Shown here: positions 1 to 6,066 of the stretch, in pieces | Numbering within the stretch: the first letter of the stretch is position 1 | Layout: each line of letters opens with the position of its first letter | Source: Omnitrophica bacterium RIFCSPLOWO2_01_FULL_45_10 | Lineage (GTDB): Bacteria; Omnitrophota; Gorgyraeia; 2-01-FULL-45-10 | Direction of reading: 5' to 3' | DNA length: 8,951 bases | Assembly: GCA_001804165.1 (NCBI GenBank) | Contig: MHFL01000001.1 | Coordinates: 8,346-17,296, forward strand | Position numbers and translations under genes: made by a program | Notes under the pieces: generated by a model | What the model was told of the DNA's origin: nothing | The model's input: only the letters and a program-made list of their open reading frames with translations | Databases searched by the model: none

Positions 1-518
1 TAATCCAAATCTTCCTGCCTACCGTAGCCGTGGTCAACGACCCACTTCGAGCCCTCGACCAGGAGTTTCCTCTCCTCGGATGCGCTTATTCGTATCTCGC
101 CTTTCGAGCCGACGCCTGCGGGAACCTCATTATGGAGCGCGTAGACGAGGTCCTGTAACTTAGGCCTGACGTCTTTCTCCGTCAGATTTGTTTTAACAAG
201 TCGTACCCCGCAATTTATGTCAAATCCTACGCCGCCGGGTGAGACGACGCCGCCGGCGTCGACATCTGTTGCCGCAACCCCTCCTATCGGAAAACCATAG
301 CCCCAATGAATATCAGGCATCGCCATAGATGCTCTGACTATGCCCGGGAGGAACGCGACGTTAGCTACCTGCTCCGCGGCCCTGTCGGAACGGATATCTT
401 TGATCATCGCCTCATCGGCATAGATTATCCCGTCGACGCGCATACCGGGCTTATAACTTTTGGGTATGCGCCACCTGTATTCATCTATTCGCTCAAGCGG
501 CCCCTGCCAGAGATCCAT
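1..518 (-). CDS. rtcB: RNA-splicing ligase RtcB (N-terminal part; gene runs off the left edge)
   Basis: RtcB is the Mn2+/GTP-dependent ligase that joins 2',3'-cyclic phosphate (or 3'-phosphate) to 5'-OH RNA ends in tRNA splicing and RNA repair. The window holds 172 codons beginning MDLWQGPLERIDEYRWRIPK, a typical RtcB N-terminus. Clear family motifs follow: MPDIHWGYGFPIGG at residues 67-80 and GGVGFDINCGVRL at 95-107. Asp100 and Cys103 match the first two manganese ligands of the family (Asp95 and Cys98 in the Pyrococcus enzyme); the later His ligands and the guanylylated His would lie outside the window. A full protein is usually 400-490 aa, so most of the gene is missing here. The ATG at 518 is preceded by AAAGGG, which overlaps the TAA of the archease gene 10 bases upstream, so the two are co-transcribed and probably translationally linked. 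Confidence 0.97.
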   Translation of the reverse strand, partial: MDLWQGPLERIDEYRWRIPKSYKPGMRVDGIIYADEAMIKDIRSDRAAEQVANVAFLPGIVRASMAMPDIHWGYGFPIGGVAATDVDAGGVVSPGGVGFDINCGVRLVKTNLTEKDVRPKLQDLVYALHNEVPAGVGSKGEIRISASEERKLLVEGSKWVVDHGYGRQEDLD

Positions 519-528
519 CGATTACCCT

Positions 529-945
529 TTAAACATCAAATACTATTTCGACTTCGTAGCCGGAATCTTTCTTCTTTATCTCCAAATTATGATATGTGGC
601 GGCCTTGATTTCGGTTTTGAGACGGTTCCTATTTGCTCCCACGCTTCTTCCGAATGCCCTCGCCTTTATTCTGTTCTCGGCGATTTCGTCGACCTTGAAT
701 TCAGAGAAAATTATCTGTTTTGTGTAGAAATTATAGAGCAGTTCATCGAGCCATGCGACCAATAATTCTTCGTAACTCTCCGCCTTTAATTCAAACTTTT
801 CTTCGATCGAACTTTTCAATCCCTCAAGGTCCGCTATTACATCGAACATGGCAAACGCGGCATTCTCGAACAATTCTTTCAAATCGCGCCCGAATGCGCG
901 GACCCCTATATCAGCCGTATGGGGAAACTGCTCATAGCGCTTCAT
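529..945 (-). CDS. Archease, RtcB activator
   Basis: Archease is a small protein that speeds guanylylation and multiple turnover of RtcB. The 138-aa product has the family's opening signature FPHTADIGVRAFG (residues 7-19), the central block ESYEELLVAWLDELLY (56-71), KAATYH at 114-119 and the C-terminal acidic end VFDV. Asp12 and Asp137 fit the conserved acidic metal-site positions. I chose ATG 945 (MKRYEQF) because it matches the usual length and start of the family. An in-frame ATG at 963 and a GTG at 1008 exist, but the GTG lies inside a palindromic repeat. None of the three has a recognisable Shine-Dalgarno sequence. A promoter-like pair at 982-954 would place the transcription start only a few bases before ATG 945, so the message may be leaderless. 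It is directly followed by rtcB, a common functional pairing. Confidence 0.93.
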   Translation of the reverse strand: MKRYEQFPHTADIGVRAFGRDLKELFENAAFAMFDVIADLEGLKSSIEEKFELKAESYEELLVAWLDELLYNFYTKQIIFSEFKVDEIAENRIKARAFGRSVGANRNRLKTEIKAATYHNLEIKKKDSGYEVEIVFDV

Positions 946-953
946 ATGAAGTA

Positions 954-982
954 ATTTTATCATAAATAATAGGGAGCGACAA
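954..982 (-). promoter_or_regulatory. Possible archease-rtcB promoter
   Basis: On the minus strand TTGTCG (982-977) and TAAAAT (959-954) are separated by 17 bases, a sigma-70-like arrangement. The start point would fall near 947, two or three bases before ATG 945. It lies downstream of the csp terminator, where a new promoter is expected. The -35 matches the consensus at only four positions, so this is a candidate. Confidence 0.4.
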
Positions 983-999
983 GGATGAATAGATAACGA

Positions 1000-1025
1000 G
1001 TAGGGCACCCTTAAGGGTGCCCTAC
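1000..1025. repeat. Palindromic repeat copy A (26 bp, perfect)
   Basis: GTAGGGCACCC and its exact inverse GGGTGCCCTAC flank TTAA, making a perfect 26-bp palindrome. It lies between the csp terminator and the archease gene. It is not followed by a T-run, so it does not look like an intrinsic terminator. It is related to the copies at 1964-1989 and 1491-1513. Confidence 0.85.
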
Positions 1026-1031
1026 TATCAT

Positions 1032-1068
1032 AAAAAAAGGCGCTGCATGAATTACATGCAACGCCTTT
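1032..1068 (-). terminator. Rho-independent terminator of csp
   Basis: Read on the minus strand, AAAGGCGTTGCATG pairs with CATGCAGCGCCTTT around the loop TAATT, with one G-U pair, and the 3' arm continues into a run of seven T. It begins about 20 bases after the csp stop codon and separates csp from the archease-rtcB unit. Confidence 0.93.
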
Positions 1069-1088
1069 GTATTCTCTTTCCTTACTTG

Positions 1089-1289
1089 TTACGCCTTCTT
1101 TACGTTTACGGCCTGCTCGCCTTTAGCGCCCTTCTCGATGTCGAACTCGACTTCCTGGCCTTCGTCTAAAGTCTTATAGCCTTCACCCTGAATAGCTGTG
1201 TGATGAACGAATACATCCTTACCCGATTCAGGTGTAATGAATCCATAACCTTTTTGGTTTGAGAACCATTTAACCTTGCCTTTTACCAT
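1089..1289 (-). CDS. csp: Cold-shock domain protein (CspA family)
   Basis: This 66-aa protein is a single cold-shock domain (five-stranded OB fold) that binds single-stranded RNA or DNA and acts as an RNA chaperone in the cytoplasm. It has the classic nucleic-acid-binding motifs: KVKWF at residues 5-9, RNP1 KGYGFI at 13-18 and RNP2 DVFVHH at 25-30, and the usual family length. ATG 1289 is preceded by AAGGAGGG (1308-1301), an almost perfect Shine-Dalgarno sequence about 11 bases away. The gene appears to be its own transcription unit, with an extended -10 promoter close upstream and a strong terminator just downstream. A second promoter farther upstream could add a longer leader. Whether it is cold-induced or constitutive cannot be told from the sequence. 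Confidence 0.97.
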   Translation of the reverse strand: MVKGKVKWFSNQKGYGFITPESGKDVFVHHTAIQGEGYKTLDEGQEVEFDIEKGAKGEQAVNVKKA

Positions 1290-1317
1290 TTTACTTATTT
1301 CCCTCCTTTTCTACAAG

Positions 1318-1326
1318 ATTATAGCA
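1318..1326 (-). promoter_or_regulatory. Extended -10 promoter of csp
   Basis: TGCTATAAT on the minus strand is a perfect extended -10 element. The predicted start near 1311 gives a leader of about 22 bases containing the csp Shine-Dalgarno sequence. No good -35 is seen at 17 bases, which is tolerable for extended -10 promoters. Confidence 0.65.
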
Positions 1327-1347
1327 AATTGCGCTGGAAATCCTCAT

Positions 1348-1387
1348 AAAAAAAACCGCAGGGTGGTTCTTTCTCTTCCCTTGCGGT
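1348..1387 (-). terminator. Intrinsic terminator upstream of csp
   Basis: On the minus strand ACCGCAAGGG (1387-1378) pairs with CCCTGCGGT (1363-1355), nine base pairs with one bulged A and a 14-base loop, followed by eight T. It lies about 60 bases upstream of the csp start codon and only about 30 bases after the predicted start from the strong promoter at 1450-1423. It therefore ends a very short transcript or acts as an attenuator in a csp leader. Confidence 0.85.
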
Positions 1388-1416
1388 CTGTTCAGATCTC
1401 CACTTCCATTTACTAC
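1348..1416 (-). ncRNA. Candidate small RNA or attenuated leader (~69 nt)
   Basis: A consensus promoter (1450-1423) and an intrinsic terminator (1387-1348) bracket about 69 bases with no convincing reading frame; only a five-codon ATG...TGA stretch without a Shine-Dalgarno sequence is present. The RNA would carry a purine-rich single-stranded segment (AAGAGAAAGAA) in the terminator loop. It could be a stand-alone sRNA, or the prematurely terminated form of a long csp leader. I do not recognise a known RNA family. Confidence 0.45.
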
Positions 1417-1422
1417 AACATC

Positions 1423-1450
1423 ATAATACCATAAATTTCTTTTTTGTCAA
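1423..1450 (-). promoter_or_regulatory. Strong sigma-70-type promoter upstream of csp
   Basis: TTGACA (1450-1445) and TATTAT (1428-1423) on the minus strand are spaced by 16 bases and flanked by A/T-rich sequence. The predicted start is near 1416. This is the best promoter match in the window. Confidence 0.7.
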
Positions 1451-1490
1451 GAAAATTCTTCAAAAATTCCAACAAGACTGAAGGTCGAAA

Positions 1491-1513
1491 GGGCGGGTTA
1501 AAACCTGCCCTAC
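1491..1513. repeat. Palindromic repeat copy C (imperfect)
   Basis: On the minus strand it reads GTAGGGCAGG, TTTTAA, CCCGCCC, which resembles copies A and B in its GTAGGGCA start and TTAA centre, but it has a mismatch in the arms. It lies downstream of the DUF1667 gene and upstream of the csp promoters, with no T-run. It is the only hairpin seen at the end of the glp operon. Confidence 0.65.
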
Positions 1514-1541
1514 GACGGTTCCTCTAATGGCCTGAATGAAC

Positions 1542-1904
1542 TTATTTCGAGACTTCCCTTGTTGCTACGAGATTTACCCCAAAACCCAAAAAATTTTCTA
1601 TAATGATATCGCCGGGATGGACGCTTTTTTCTGTTCTAATCTTTCTAATCTCATTCATGGCGTCCTGAATCTTCGCCTTTGGGATCGGCTTATCTGTTCT
1701 GACAGGGACCATCTTCAAAGATAATCCTTTAGACAAGACGGTTGAGGTCAGGATCCTTACGGGGTTTTCCATCTCCGCCTTCGCATACTCTTCGCCCTTG
1801 GGACATTTGTTTCCCTTAACTTTAACGACTCGGCAGTTCTCAATGTCCACAGATAGAATACAGGAAACCGGGCACTCTATGCATATGAGATTTTTGGTCA
1901 TCAT
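1542..1904 (-). CDS. DUF1667 cysteine-rich protein, last gene of the glp operon
   Basis: This 120-aa protein has the DUF1667 pattern: CIECPVSC (Cys8, Cys11, Cys15), then GNKCPKGEEYA with Cys34. The C-x2-C-x3-C...C spacing resembles the Fe-S-binding N-terminus of molybdopterin oxidoreductases and suggests an iron-sulphur or metal site. Later blocks PVRILTSTV (48-56), PVRTDKPIPK (67-76) and HPGDIIIENFLGFGVNLVAT (96-115) also fit the family. Members are commonly encoded next to a GlpA-like dehydrogenase and a TrxB-like flavoprotein, as here, so I infer an electron-transfer subunit of that complex. The biochemical role is not firmly known. It starts 70 bases after the preceding gene, a gap partly filled by palindromic repeat copy B. 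ATG 1904 and the next ATG, 1901, are both possible, and neither has a clear Shine-Dalgarno sequence. Confidence 0.88.
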   Translation of the reverse strand: MMTKNLICIECPVSCILSVDIENCRVVKVKGNKCPKGEEYAKAEMENPVRILTSTVLSKGLSLKMVPVRTDKPIPKAKIQDAMNEIRKIRTEKSVHPGDIIIENFLGFGVNLVATREVSK

Positions 1905-1963
1905 GATAGTATGTGCTTTCTATATTCTTCGAGCGAGGCGGCCGGCGATATGTTATCCACAGG

Positions 1964-1989
1964 GTAGGGCAGGCTTAAGCCTGCCCTGC
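1964..1989. repeat. Palindromic repeat copy B, overlapping a stop codon
   Basis: The core AGGGCAGGC-TTAA-GCCTGCCCT (1966-1987) is a perfect 22-bp palindrome. It differs from copy A in the stem by a CC/GG exchange matched on the opposite arm. The TAA stop of the upstream oxidoreductase (1977-1975) lies in its centre, and the last three or four codons of that gene are made of repeat sequence. Confidence 0.85.
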
Positions 1990-2952
1990 TATATGTTCCA
2001 CCGCGCGACGGCCCGCGAGAGAACTGTCTTTGGAGACAGAATCCACAATGTCATATATCTTGAACGCGTTGCCGCAAACGAATAGGCCGGGTATAGATGT
2101 CTTATTCAATTCACCCGATACCGGAGAGTTCGTCTTCCTATCCAGTTCAACGCCCGCCATCTCGATCAGTTCATTTTCAGGGATCAGTCCCACAGATATT
2201 AAGACCGTATCGCATTCGATCTTGAACTTTGAATCTGGGACCTCGTTAAGACCTTCATTGACACGGACAACCTCGACCGCCTCGACCCGGTCTTTCCCGT
2301 GAATCTTCGAAACTTTATGGCTCAAATAAAAAGGTATATCGAAATCCTCGATGCATTGGACCACATTGCGCGCCAACCCTCTTGTCCGCCTCTCAATCTC
2401 GATAACTCCCTTTACCTTCGCGCCTTCGAGCACGAACCTCCGCGCCATGATCAAACCGATATCGCCTGAGCCGATTATCACCACTTCTTTCCCAGGCAGA
2501 AGGCCCTCTATATTTATCAACTTCTGGGCAAGCCCGGCAGAGAATATTCCCGAAGGCCTTGTTCCCGCGATGTGAACCATCTCCCGCGTCCTCTCCCTTG
2601 CGCCGGTAGCCATGATTATTGCCTTCGCCTTCACTTCTTCCAATGAGCCCGGCTTAAGGTATGTGATAACATTATTCTTAGTCAGTTTGACCACAAACGA
2701 CTTTAGACTTATCTCTATCTCTGGGATGGCCTTAATCTTTTTAATAAACCTGTCCGCATACTCGGGTCCCGTTAAAACTTCTTTGAAATAATTTATGCCG
2801 AAGCCGGTGTGGATACACTGGTTCAGTATGCCGCCTAAATACTGGTCCCGTTCCAATAATAAAATGTCTCTGGCCCCATTTTCGAAGGCCGAGATTGCGG
2901 CCGCCATCCCGGCAGGGCCTCCTCCAACAATAACCAAATCCCTTTTGCTCAA
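1975..2952 (-). CDS. FAD/NAD(P)-binding oxidoreductase of the glp operon (TrxB-like fold)
   Basis: This 325-aa flavoprotein has the two-dinucleotide-fold layout of the pyridine nucleotide-disulphide oxidoreductase superfamily: FAD-binding GGGPAG at residues 10-15, MATGARER at 114-121, a second Rossmann motif GSGDIG at 161-166 for NAD(P)H, and the FAD-contacting GLFVCGNA at 289-296. The redox CxxC of thioredoxin reductase is absent, so it is not TrxB. Together with GlpA and DUF1667 it probably moves electrons from G3P oxidation to NAD(P)+ or another carrier. The start is TTG at 2952, overlapping the GlpA TGA in the four bases TTGA. The SD AAAGGAG ends about seven bases upstream, and no better start gives the intact Rossmann strand. 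The C-terminal residues IAGQA and the stop codon come from palindromic repeat copy B. Confidence 0.9.
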   Translation of the reverse strand: MSKRDLVIVGGGPAGMAAAISAFENGARDILLLERDQYLGGILNQCIHTGFGINYFKEVLTGPEYADRFIKKIKAIPEIEISLKSFVVKLTKNNVITYLKPGSLEEVKAKAIIMATGARERTREMVHIAGTRPSGIFSAGLAQKLINIEGLLPGKEVVIIGSGDIGLIMARRFVLEGAKVKGVIEIERRTRGLARNVVQCIEDFDIPFYLSHKVSKIHGKDRVEAVEVVRVNEGLNEVPDSKFKIECDTVLISVGLIPENELIEMAGVELDRKTNSPVSGELNKTSIPGLFVCGNAFKIYDIVDSVSKDSSLAGRRAVEHIAGQA

Positions 2953-4373
2953 CTTCTTTCTCCTTTAATAACTTCTGAAGCCCCGCCTCTTTTCGTGACT
3001 TCCGTTAACGACTTCTTCAACTCCTGCGATAATATTTTCATTATCCTTGTTGTGCAGAAACTGCCGTGACACCTGCCGGCCTGCGCCCTTGTCCTGAATT
3101 TTATGCCATCGAGCGTCCTGGCGCCGCGGCCGATCGCGTCTCTAATTTCCCTGATAGAGACCATCTCGCACCTGCATACCATGTCTCCGTAAGTCGAATC
3201 TTTTTCAATGAGTTTCCTGGTTCGTTCGAGCGGCATGGCGAAGAGATGTATTGTCTTTTTGCGCTTCCCGATAAAGTCCGGTTTCTTCTTTAACTTCATG
3301 CCGGCCCTCTTTAATATATTAACTACCATCAAAGCAATTGTGGGCGCGGCGGTCAGGCCGGGCGATTGGATGCCCGCGACATTTATGAATCCCGGCGCTT
3401 TCTCTTCGTGGCGAATTATGAAATCATCCCCCGCGACAGGACGGAGCCCCGCAAAATAGGCGATGATATCGTTTTCATCTATGGACGGAATGAGCCGCCG
3501 AGCGGCGATGAGCACTTTTTTAAACCCCATGTCTGTTGTCGCGAGATCTGTCTTATCTAAAATATCCTCTGCGGTCGGCCCTATCATGGGATTTCCGTCG
3601 GAGGTCTTTATGACGAGGAACCCTTTGGAAACCTTTGAGGGTAAAGGAAAGAGAAGATGGTTCGTAAGATACTCTTTCTTCTTGTCGAGGATGAACTCTT
3701 CGCCCTTTCGCGGGCGTATCTTAAAATCATCAATGCCGGCCATCTTAGAGACTTCATCCGCATATAGGCCGGAGGCGTTGATGATGTATCTTGCTTTGAA
3801 CGCGCCTTTTGTGGTGAATATTTCAAAATGATTGGAGCGCACTATACTTTCGACCTTTGTTTCGGTATGGATCTCTACTCCGTTTGCAACGGCATTTTCA
3901 GCCAAATCATATACCATGCGGTAGGGGCTGATAATACCGGCGGTGGGCGCATAAAGCGCCTTGACTGCTTCGCCGGAAAGATTCGGCTCATGAATCCTTA
4001 ACCATTTTCGACCGACTATCTTCAACTTGGGAACCCCTAATTTTTCAGCATCTTTTTTTATCTCGACGAGCCGCGATGCCTCTTCTTCATTAAACGCGAC
4101 TATCAATTCTCCCACCTCTTTAAAATCAACGCCGAGATCACGCGCAATCTTTCTTATAAGAAAATTGCCCTGAACGCATAGCCGGCCCTTTAAGGAATTG
4201 ACCGGATTTTGGGTTCCGGGATGAATTATGCCGGAATTGGATTTTGAAACACCGAAGGCGAGTTCAGATTCTTTCTCTAAGAGGGCTAAACTTAGCCTGT
4301 AGCGGGAAAGTTCCCTGGCGATGGAAGTTCCAACAATTCCGCCGCCTATTATGACTATGTCGAATAGATTCAT
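2949..4373 (-). CDS. glpA: GlpA-type FAD-dependent glycerol-3-phosphate dehydrogenase with C-terminal [2Fe-2S] (BFD-like) domain
   Basis: The 474-aa protein is a DAO-family flavoenzyme predicted to oxidise sn-glycerol 3-phosphate to dihydroxyacetone phosphate. The FAD-binding GGGIVG is at residues 10-15, followed by the family blocks SGIIHPG (47-53), INASGLYADEV (198-208), GLRPVAG (309-315) and GIQSPGLTAAP (334-344). A BFD-like domain occupies about residues 395-450, with four cysteines at 400, 402, 435 and 440 (CRCE...CHGSFC) that should hold a [2Fe-2S] cluster. This matches the anaerobic GlpA type rather than aerobic GlpD. The glpK TGA (4374-4376) is immediately followed by this ATG at 4373, so the two are tightly coupled. 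The related L-2-hydroxyglutarate oxidases share the N-terminal fold, but the glpK context and the BFD domain favour G3P. No glpB or glpC homologue is seen. Confidence 0.92.
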   Translation of the reverse strand: MNLFDIVIIGGGIVGTSIARELSRYRLSLALLEKESELAFGVSKSNSGIIHPGTQNPVNSLKGRLCVQGNFLIRKIARDLGVDFKEVGELIVAFNEEEASRLVEIKKDAEKLGVPKLKIVGRKWLRIHEPNLSGEAVKALYAPTAGIISPYRMVYDLAENAVANGVEIHTETKVESIVRSNHFEIFTTKGAFKARYIINASGLYADEVSKMAGIDDFKIRPRKGEEFILDKKKEYLTNHLLFPLPSKVSKGFLVIKTSDGNPMIGPTAEDILDKTDLATTDMGFKKVLIAARRLIPSIDENDIIAYFAGLRPVAGDDFIIRHEEKAPGFINVAGIQSPGLTAAPTIALMVVNILKRAGMKLKKKPDFIGKRKKTIHLFAMPLERTRKLIEKDSTYGDMVCRCEMVSIREIRDAIGRGARTLDGIKFRTRAQAGRCHGSFCTTRIMKILSQELKKSLTEVTKRGGASEVIKGERS

Positions 4374-5861
4374 TCAGGATCTATTAGAGAGCGTTCTTTT
4401 AACGGATTCGAGCCAACCTTTGTAAAGTTCCGACGCGCGGCTTCGAGGCATTCGCGGGTTGAATATTTTATCTACTGTCCAGCATTTTTTTATTTCGTTT
4501 GAATCCTTCCAATATCCGATAGCGAGCCCCGCAAGGTACGCGGCGCCCAGCGAAGTTATCTCAATCACCTTTGGCCTTACCACATTTATCCCAAGAATAT
4601 CCGCCTGAAACTGACAAAGGAAATCATTGGCGCTAGCGCCGCCGTCGACTTTCAAGTCTTCAATCTTGAGTCCTGCATCCTTCTTCATGGCATCCATAAC
4701 ATCTTTTGTCTGATAGGTGATCGCTTCCAACGCTGCCCTGACAATATGGTTTGAATTGACCCCTCGCGTGAGCCCGTAAATGCTTCCGCGCGCATTCTGG
4801 TCCCAGTAAGGCGCGCCAAGCCCAACTAAGGCGGGCACAAAATATACGCCGGCATTATCCTCCACCGAAAGAGCCATCTCTTGTGATTCAGAAGCAGATT
4901 TTAATATCTTTAATCCGTCACGCAACCACTGGATAGCGGAACCGGCAACGAATACCGCGCCTTCAAGGGCATAAACAGGATCACCTGAAGGCCCGCAGCA
5001 CAATGTTGTAATCAGCCCGTATTTAGAAATAGGCCTGATTTTGCCTGTATTAAGCAGAACGAAACAGCCGGTGCCATATGTATTCTTTATGGTGCCAGGT
5101 TCAAGGCAGGCCTGGCCGAATAGCGCAGCCTGCTGGTCGCCCGCGATTCCTGATATGGGGATTCCCGGAGTAAGTTTTCCGATTTTCGAGGTCAAGCCAA
5201 ATGTGCCGGATGATTTCTTAACTTCAGGCAGGATAGATTTTGGAATGTTGAATTCTTTTAAAACATCGTCGTCCCAACTCAATTTTTCGATATTGAAGAG
5301 CATGGTACGAGAGGCATTGGTAAAATCTGTAGCGTGGACTTTCCCCTGAGTCAACTTCCACAATACCCAAGTATCTGTAGTGCCGAATAGAAGTTTGCCG
5401 CGTCTTGCTTTCGACATGGCGCCCGGCACATTCTTTAAGAGCCATTCGATCTTCGTCGCCGAAAAATACGCGTCGATTGGAAGGCCGGTCTTCTTTCGGA
5501 AAAATTCTATCGCGCCGTTTCGTTTTTTAAGCTCATCACAGCGGCGAGATGTCCTCCTACACTGCCAGCAAATGGCATTGTAAATCGGCTTACCTGTATC
5601 CTTGTCCCATATGACTGTGGTTTCACGCTGATTGGTAATGCCTATCGCTGATATCTTATTTGGGGGGATTATGTTAAGGACTTTCTGAATGGTATGATTC
5701 ACGCTTCCCCATATCTCTTCGGGTGAGTGCTCCACCCAGCCGGGGCGGGGGAAATATTGACGGAATTCTTTGTAGGCGCTTGCCTTTTTTCGGCCTTTTT
5801 TATCGTAAATTACAGCCCTTGAGCCGGTCGTCCCTTGATCGATGGCTAATATATATTCCAT
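4374..5861 (-). CDS. glpK: Glycerol kinase
   Basis: GlpK phosphorylates glycerol with ATP to sn-glycerol 3-phosphate, trapping it in the cell. The 495-aa product has the usual length and the FGGY-kinase features: phosphate-binding DQGTTGSR at residues 8-15, ITNQRETTVIWD (75-86) with the glycerol-binding Arg79 and Glu80, Tyr132, Asp242 in ISGIAGDQQAALFGQ (236-250), NTYGTGCF (260-267) and the C-terminal DGGASANDFL. The catalytic set appears complete. The phosphorylatable His found in the HPr-regulated enzymes of many Firmicutes is not seen just before the ISGIAGDQQ block, so control by PTS phosphorylation is unlikely. It heads the G3P-oxidation operon and no glycerol facilitator gene is present in the window. 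ATG 5861 follows an in-frame TAG six bases upstream (5867-5865), which fixes the start, yet the nearest good SD lies about 50 bases away. Confidence 0.98.
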   Translation of the reverse strand: MEYILAIDQGTTGSRAVIYDKKGRKKASAYKEFRQYFPRPGWVEHSPEEIWGSVNHTIQKVLNIIPPNKISAIGITNQRETTVIWDKDTGKPIYNAICWQCRRTSRRCDELKKRNGAIEFFRKKTGLPIDAYFSATKIEWLLKNVPGAMSKARRGKLLFGTTDTWVLWKLTQGKVHATDFTNASRTMLFNIEKLSWDDDVLKEFNIPKSILPEVKKSSGTFGLTSKIGKLTPGIPISGIAGDQQAALFGQACLEPGTIKNTYGTGCFVLLNTGKIRPISKYGLITTLCCGPSGDPVYALEGAVFVAGSAIQWLRDGLKILKSASESQEMALSVEDNAGVYFVPALVGLGAPYWDQNARGSIYGLTRGVNSNHIVRAALEAITYQTKDVMDAMKKDAGLKIEDLKVDGGASANDFLCQFQADILGINVVRPKVIEITSLGAAYLAGLAIGYWKDSNEIKKCWTVDKIFNPRMPRSRASELYKGWLESVKRTLSNRS

Positions 5862-5909
5862 AGACTATAAAGAAGTTGTGGAAATTATCTAACCGGATTA
5901 TTTATTATT

Positions 5910-5928
5910 CCTCCTTTAAATTATATCA
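5910..5928 (-). promoter_or_regulatory. Extended -10 promoter and unplaced SD upstream of glpK
   Basis: TGATATAAT (5928-5920) on the minus strand is a good extended -10 box, with no matching -35 at normal spacing. A strong SD-like AAAGGAGG follows at 5917-5910, but no ATG, GTG or TTG lies within its normal range. glpK itself starts about 49 bases later, after an in-frame stop. The SD-like bases would be at the very 5' end of the message. Confidence 0.5.
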
Positions 5929-5935
5929 CATTCCT

Positions 5936-6034
5936 TTATTTAAGGCGGACAAAAATCATGTATCCGAGCGGGGCGAAGAGAGAAGAAACTTGTAAGAAGA
6001 AAATAAAAATTAAGGCGAGAACATATCTTGGCAT
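5936..6034 (-). CDS. Possible small hydrophobic peptide (32 aa)
   Basis: Between sod and glpK a short frame begins MPRYVLALIFIFFLQVSS and ends FVRLK before TAA. It has one basic residue near the start, an almost unbroken hydrophobic stretch from about residue 5 to 29, and a basic end, as expected for a single-span membrane miniprotein or a signal-peptide remnant. The ATG is 32 bases after the sod stop, and only a weak AAGG lies about 12 bases upstream. It could be co-transcribed with rubredoxin and sod. I recognise no family, and AT-rich DNA can give such frames by chance. Confidence 0.3.
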   Translation of the reverse strand: MPRYVLALIFIFFLQVSSLFAPLGYMIFVRLK

Positions 6035-6066
6035 CGGATATTCAATGCCTTGTTAACACCACTATT

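Noticed and set aside
946..1008. GTG start at 1008 for archease
   Set aside because: It lies within palindromic repeat copy A, and the added residues do not belong to the family's N-terminus.
1953..1961. Perfect DnaA-box match TTATCCACA
   Set aside because: It is a single site in a short gap, with no cluster, AT-rich unwinding region or dnaA/dnaN genes; not enough for an origin.
1000..1989. CRISPR array made of the GTAGGGCA repeats
   Set aside because: The three copies are about 470-490 bases apart with genes between them, not regularly spaced with short spacers.
3463..3831. 122-residue plus-strand frame
   Set aside because: It is an antisense shadow of glpA, with no SD and no recognisable domain.
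6030..6049. Weak hairpin GGCAT/ATGCC after sod as a terminator
   Set aside because: The stem has only five pairs with a ten-base loop and no T-run.
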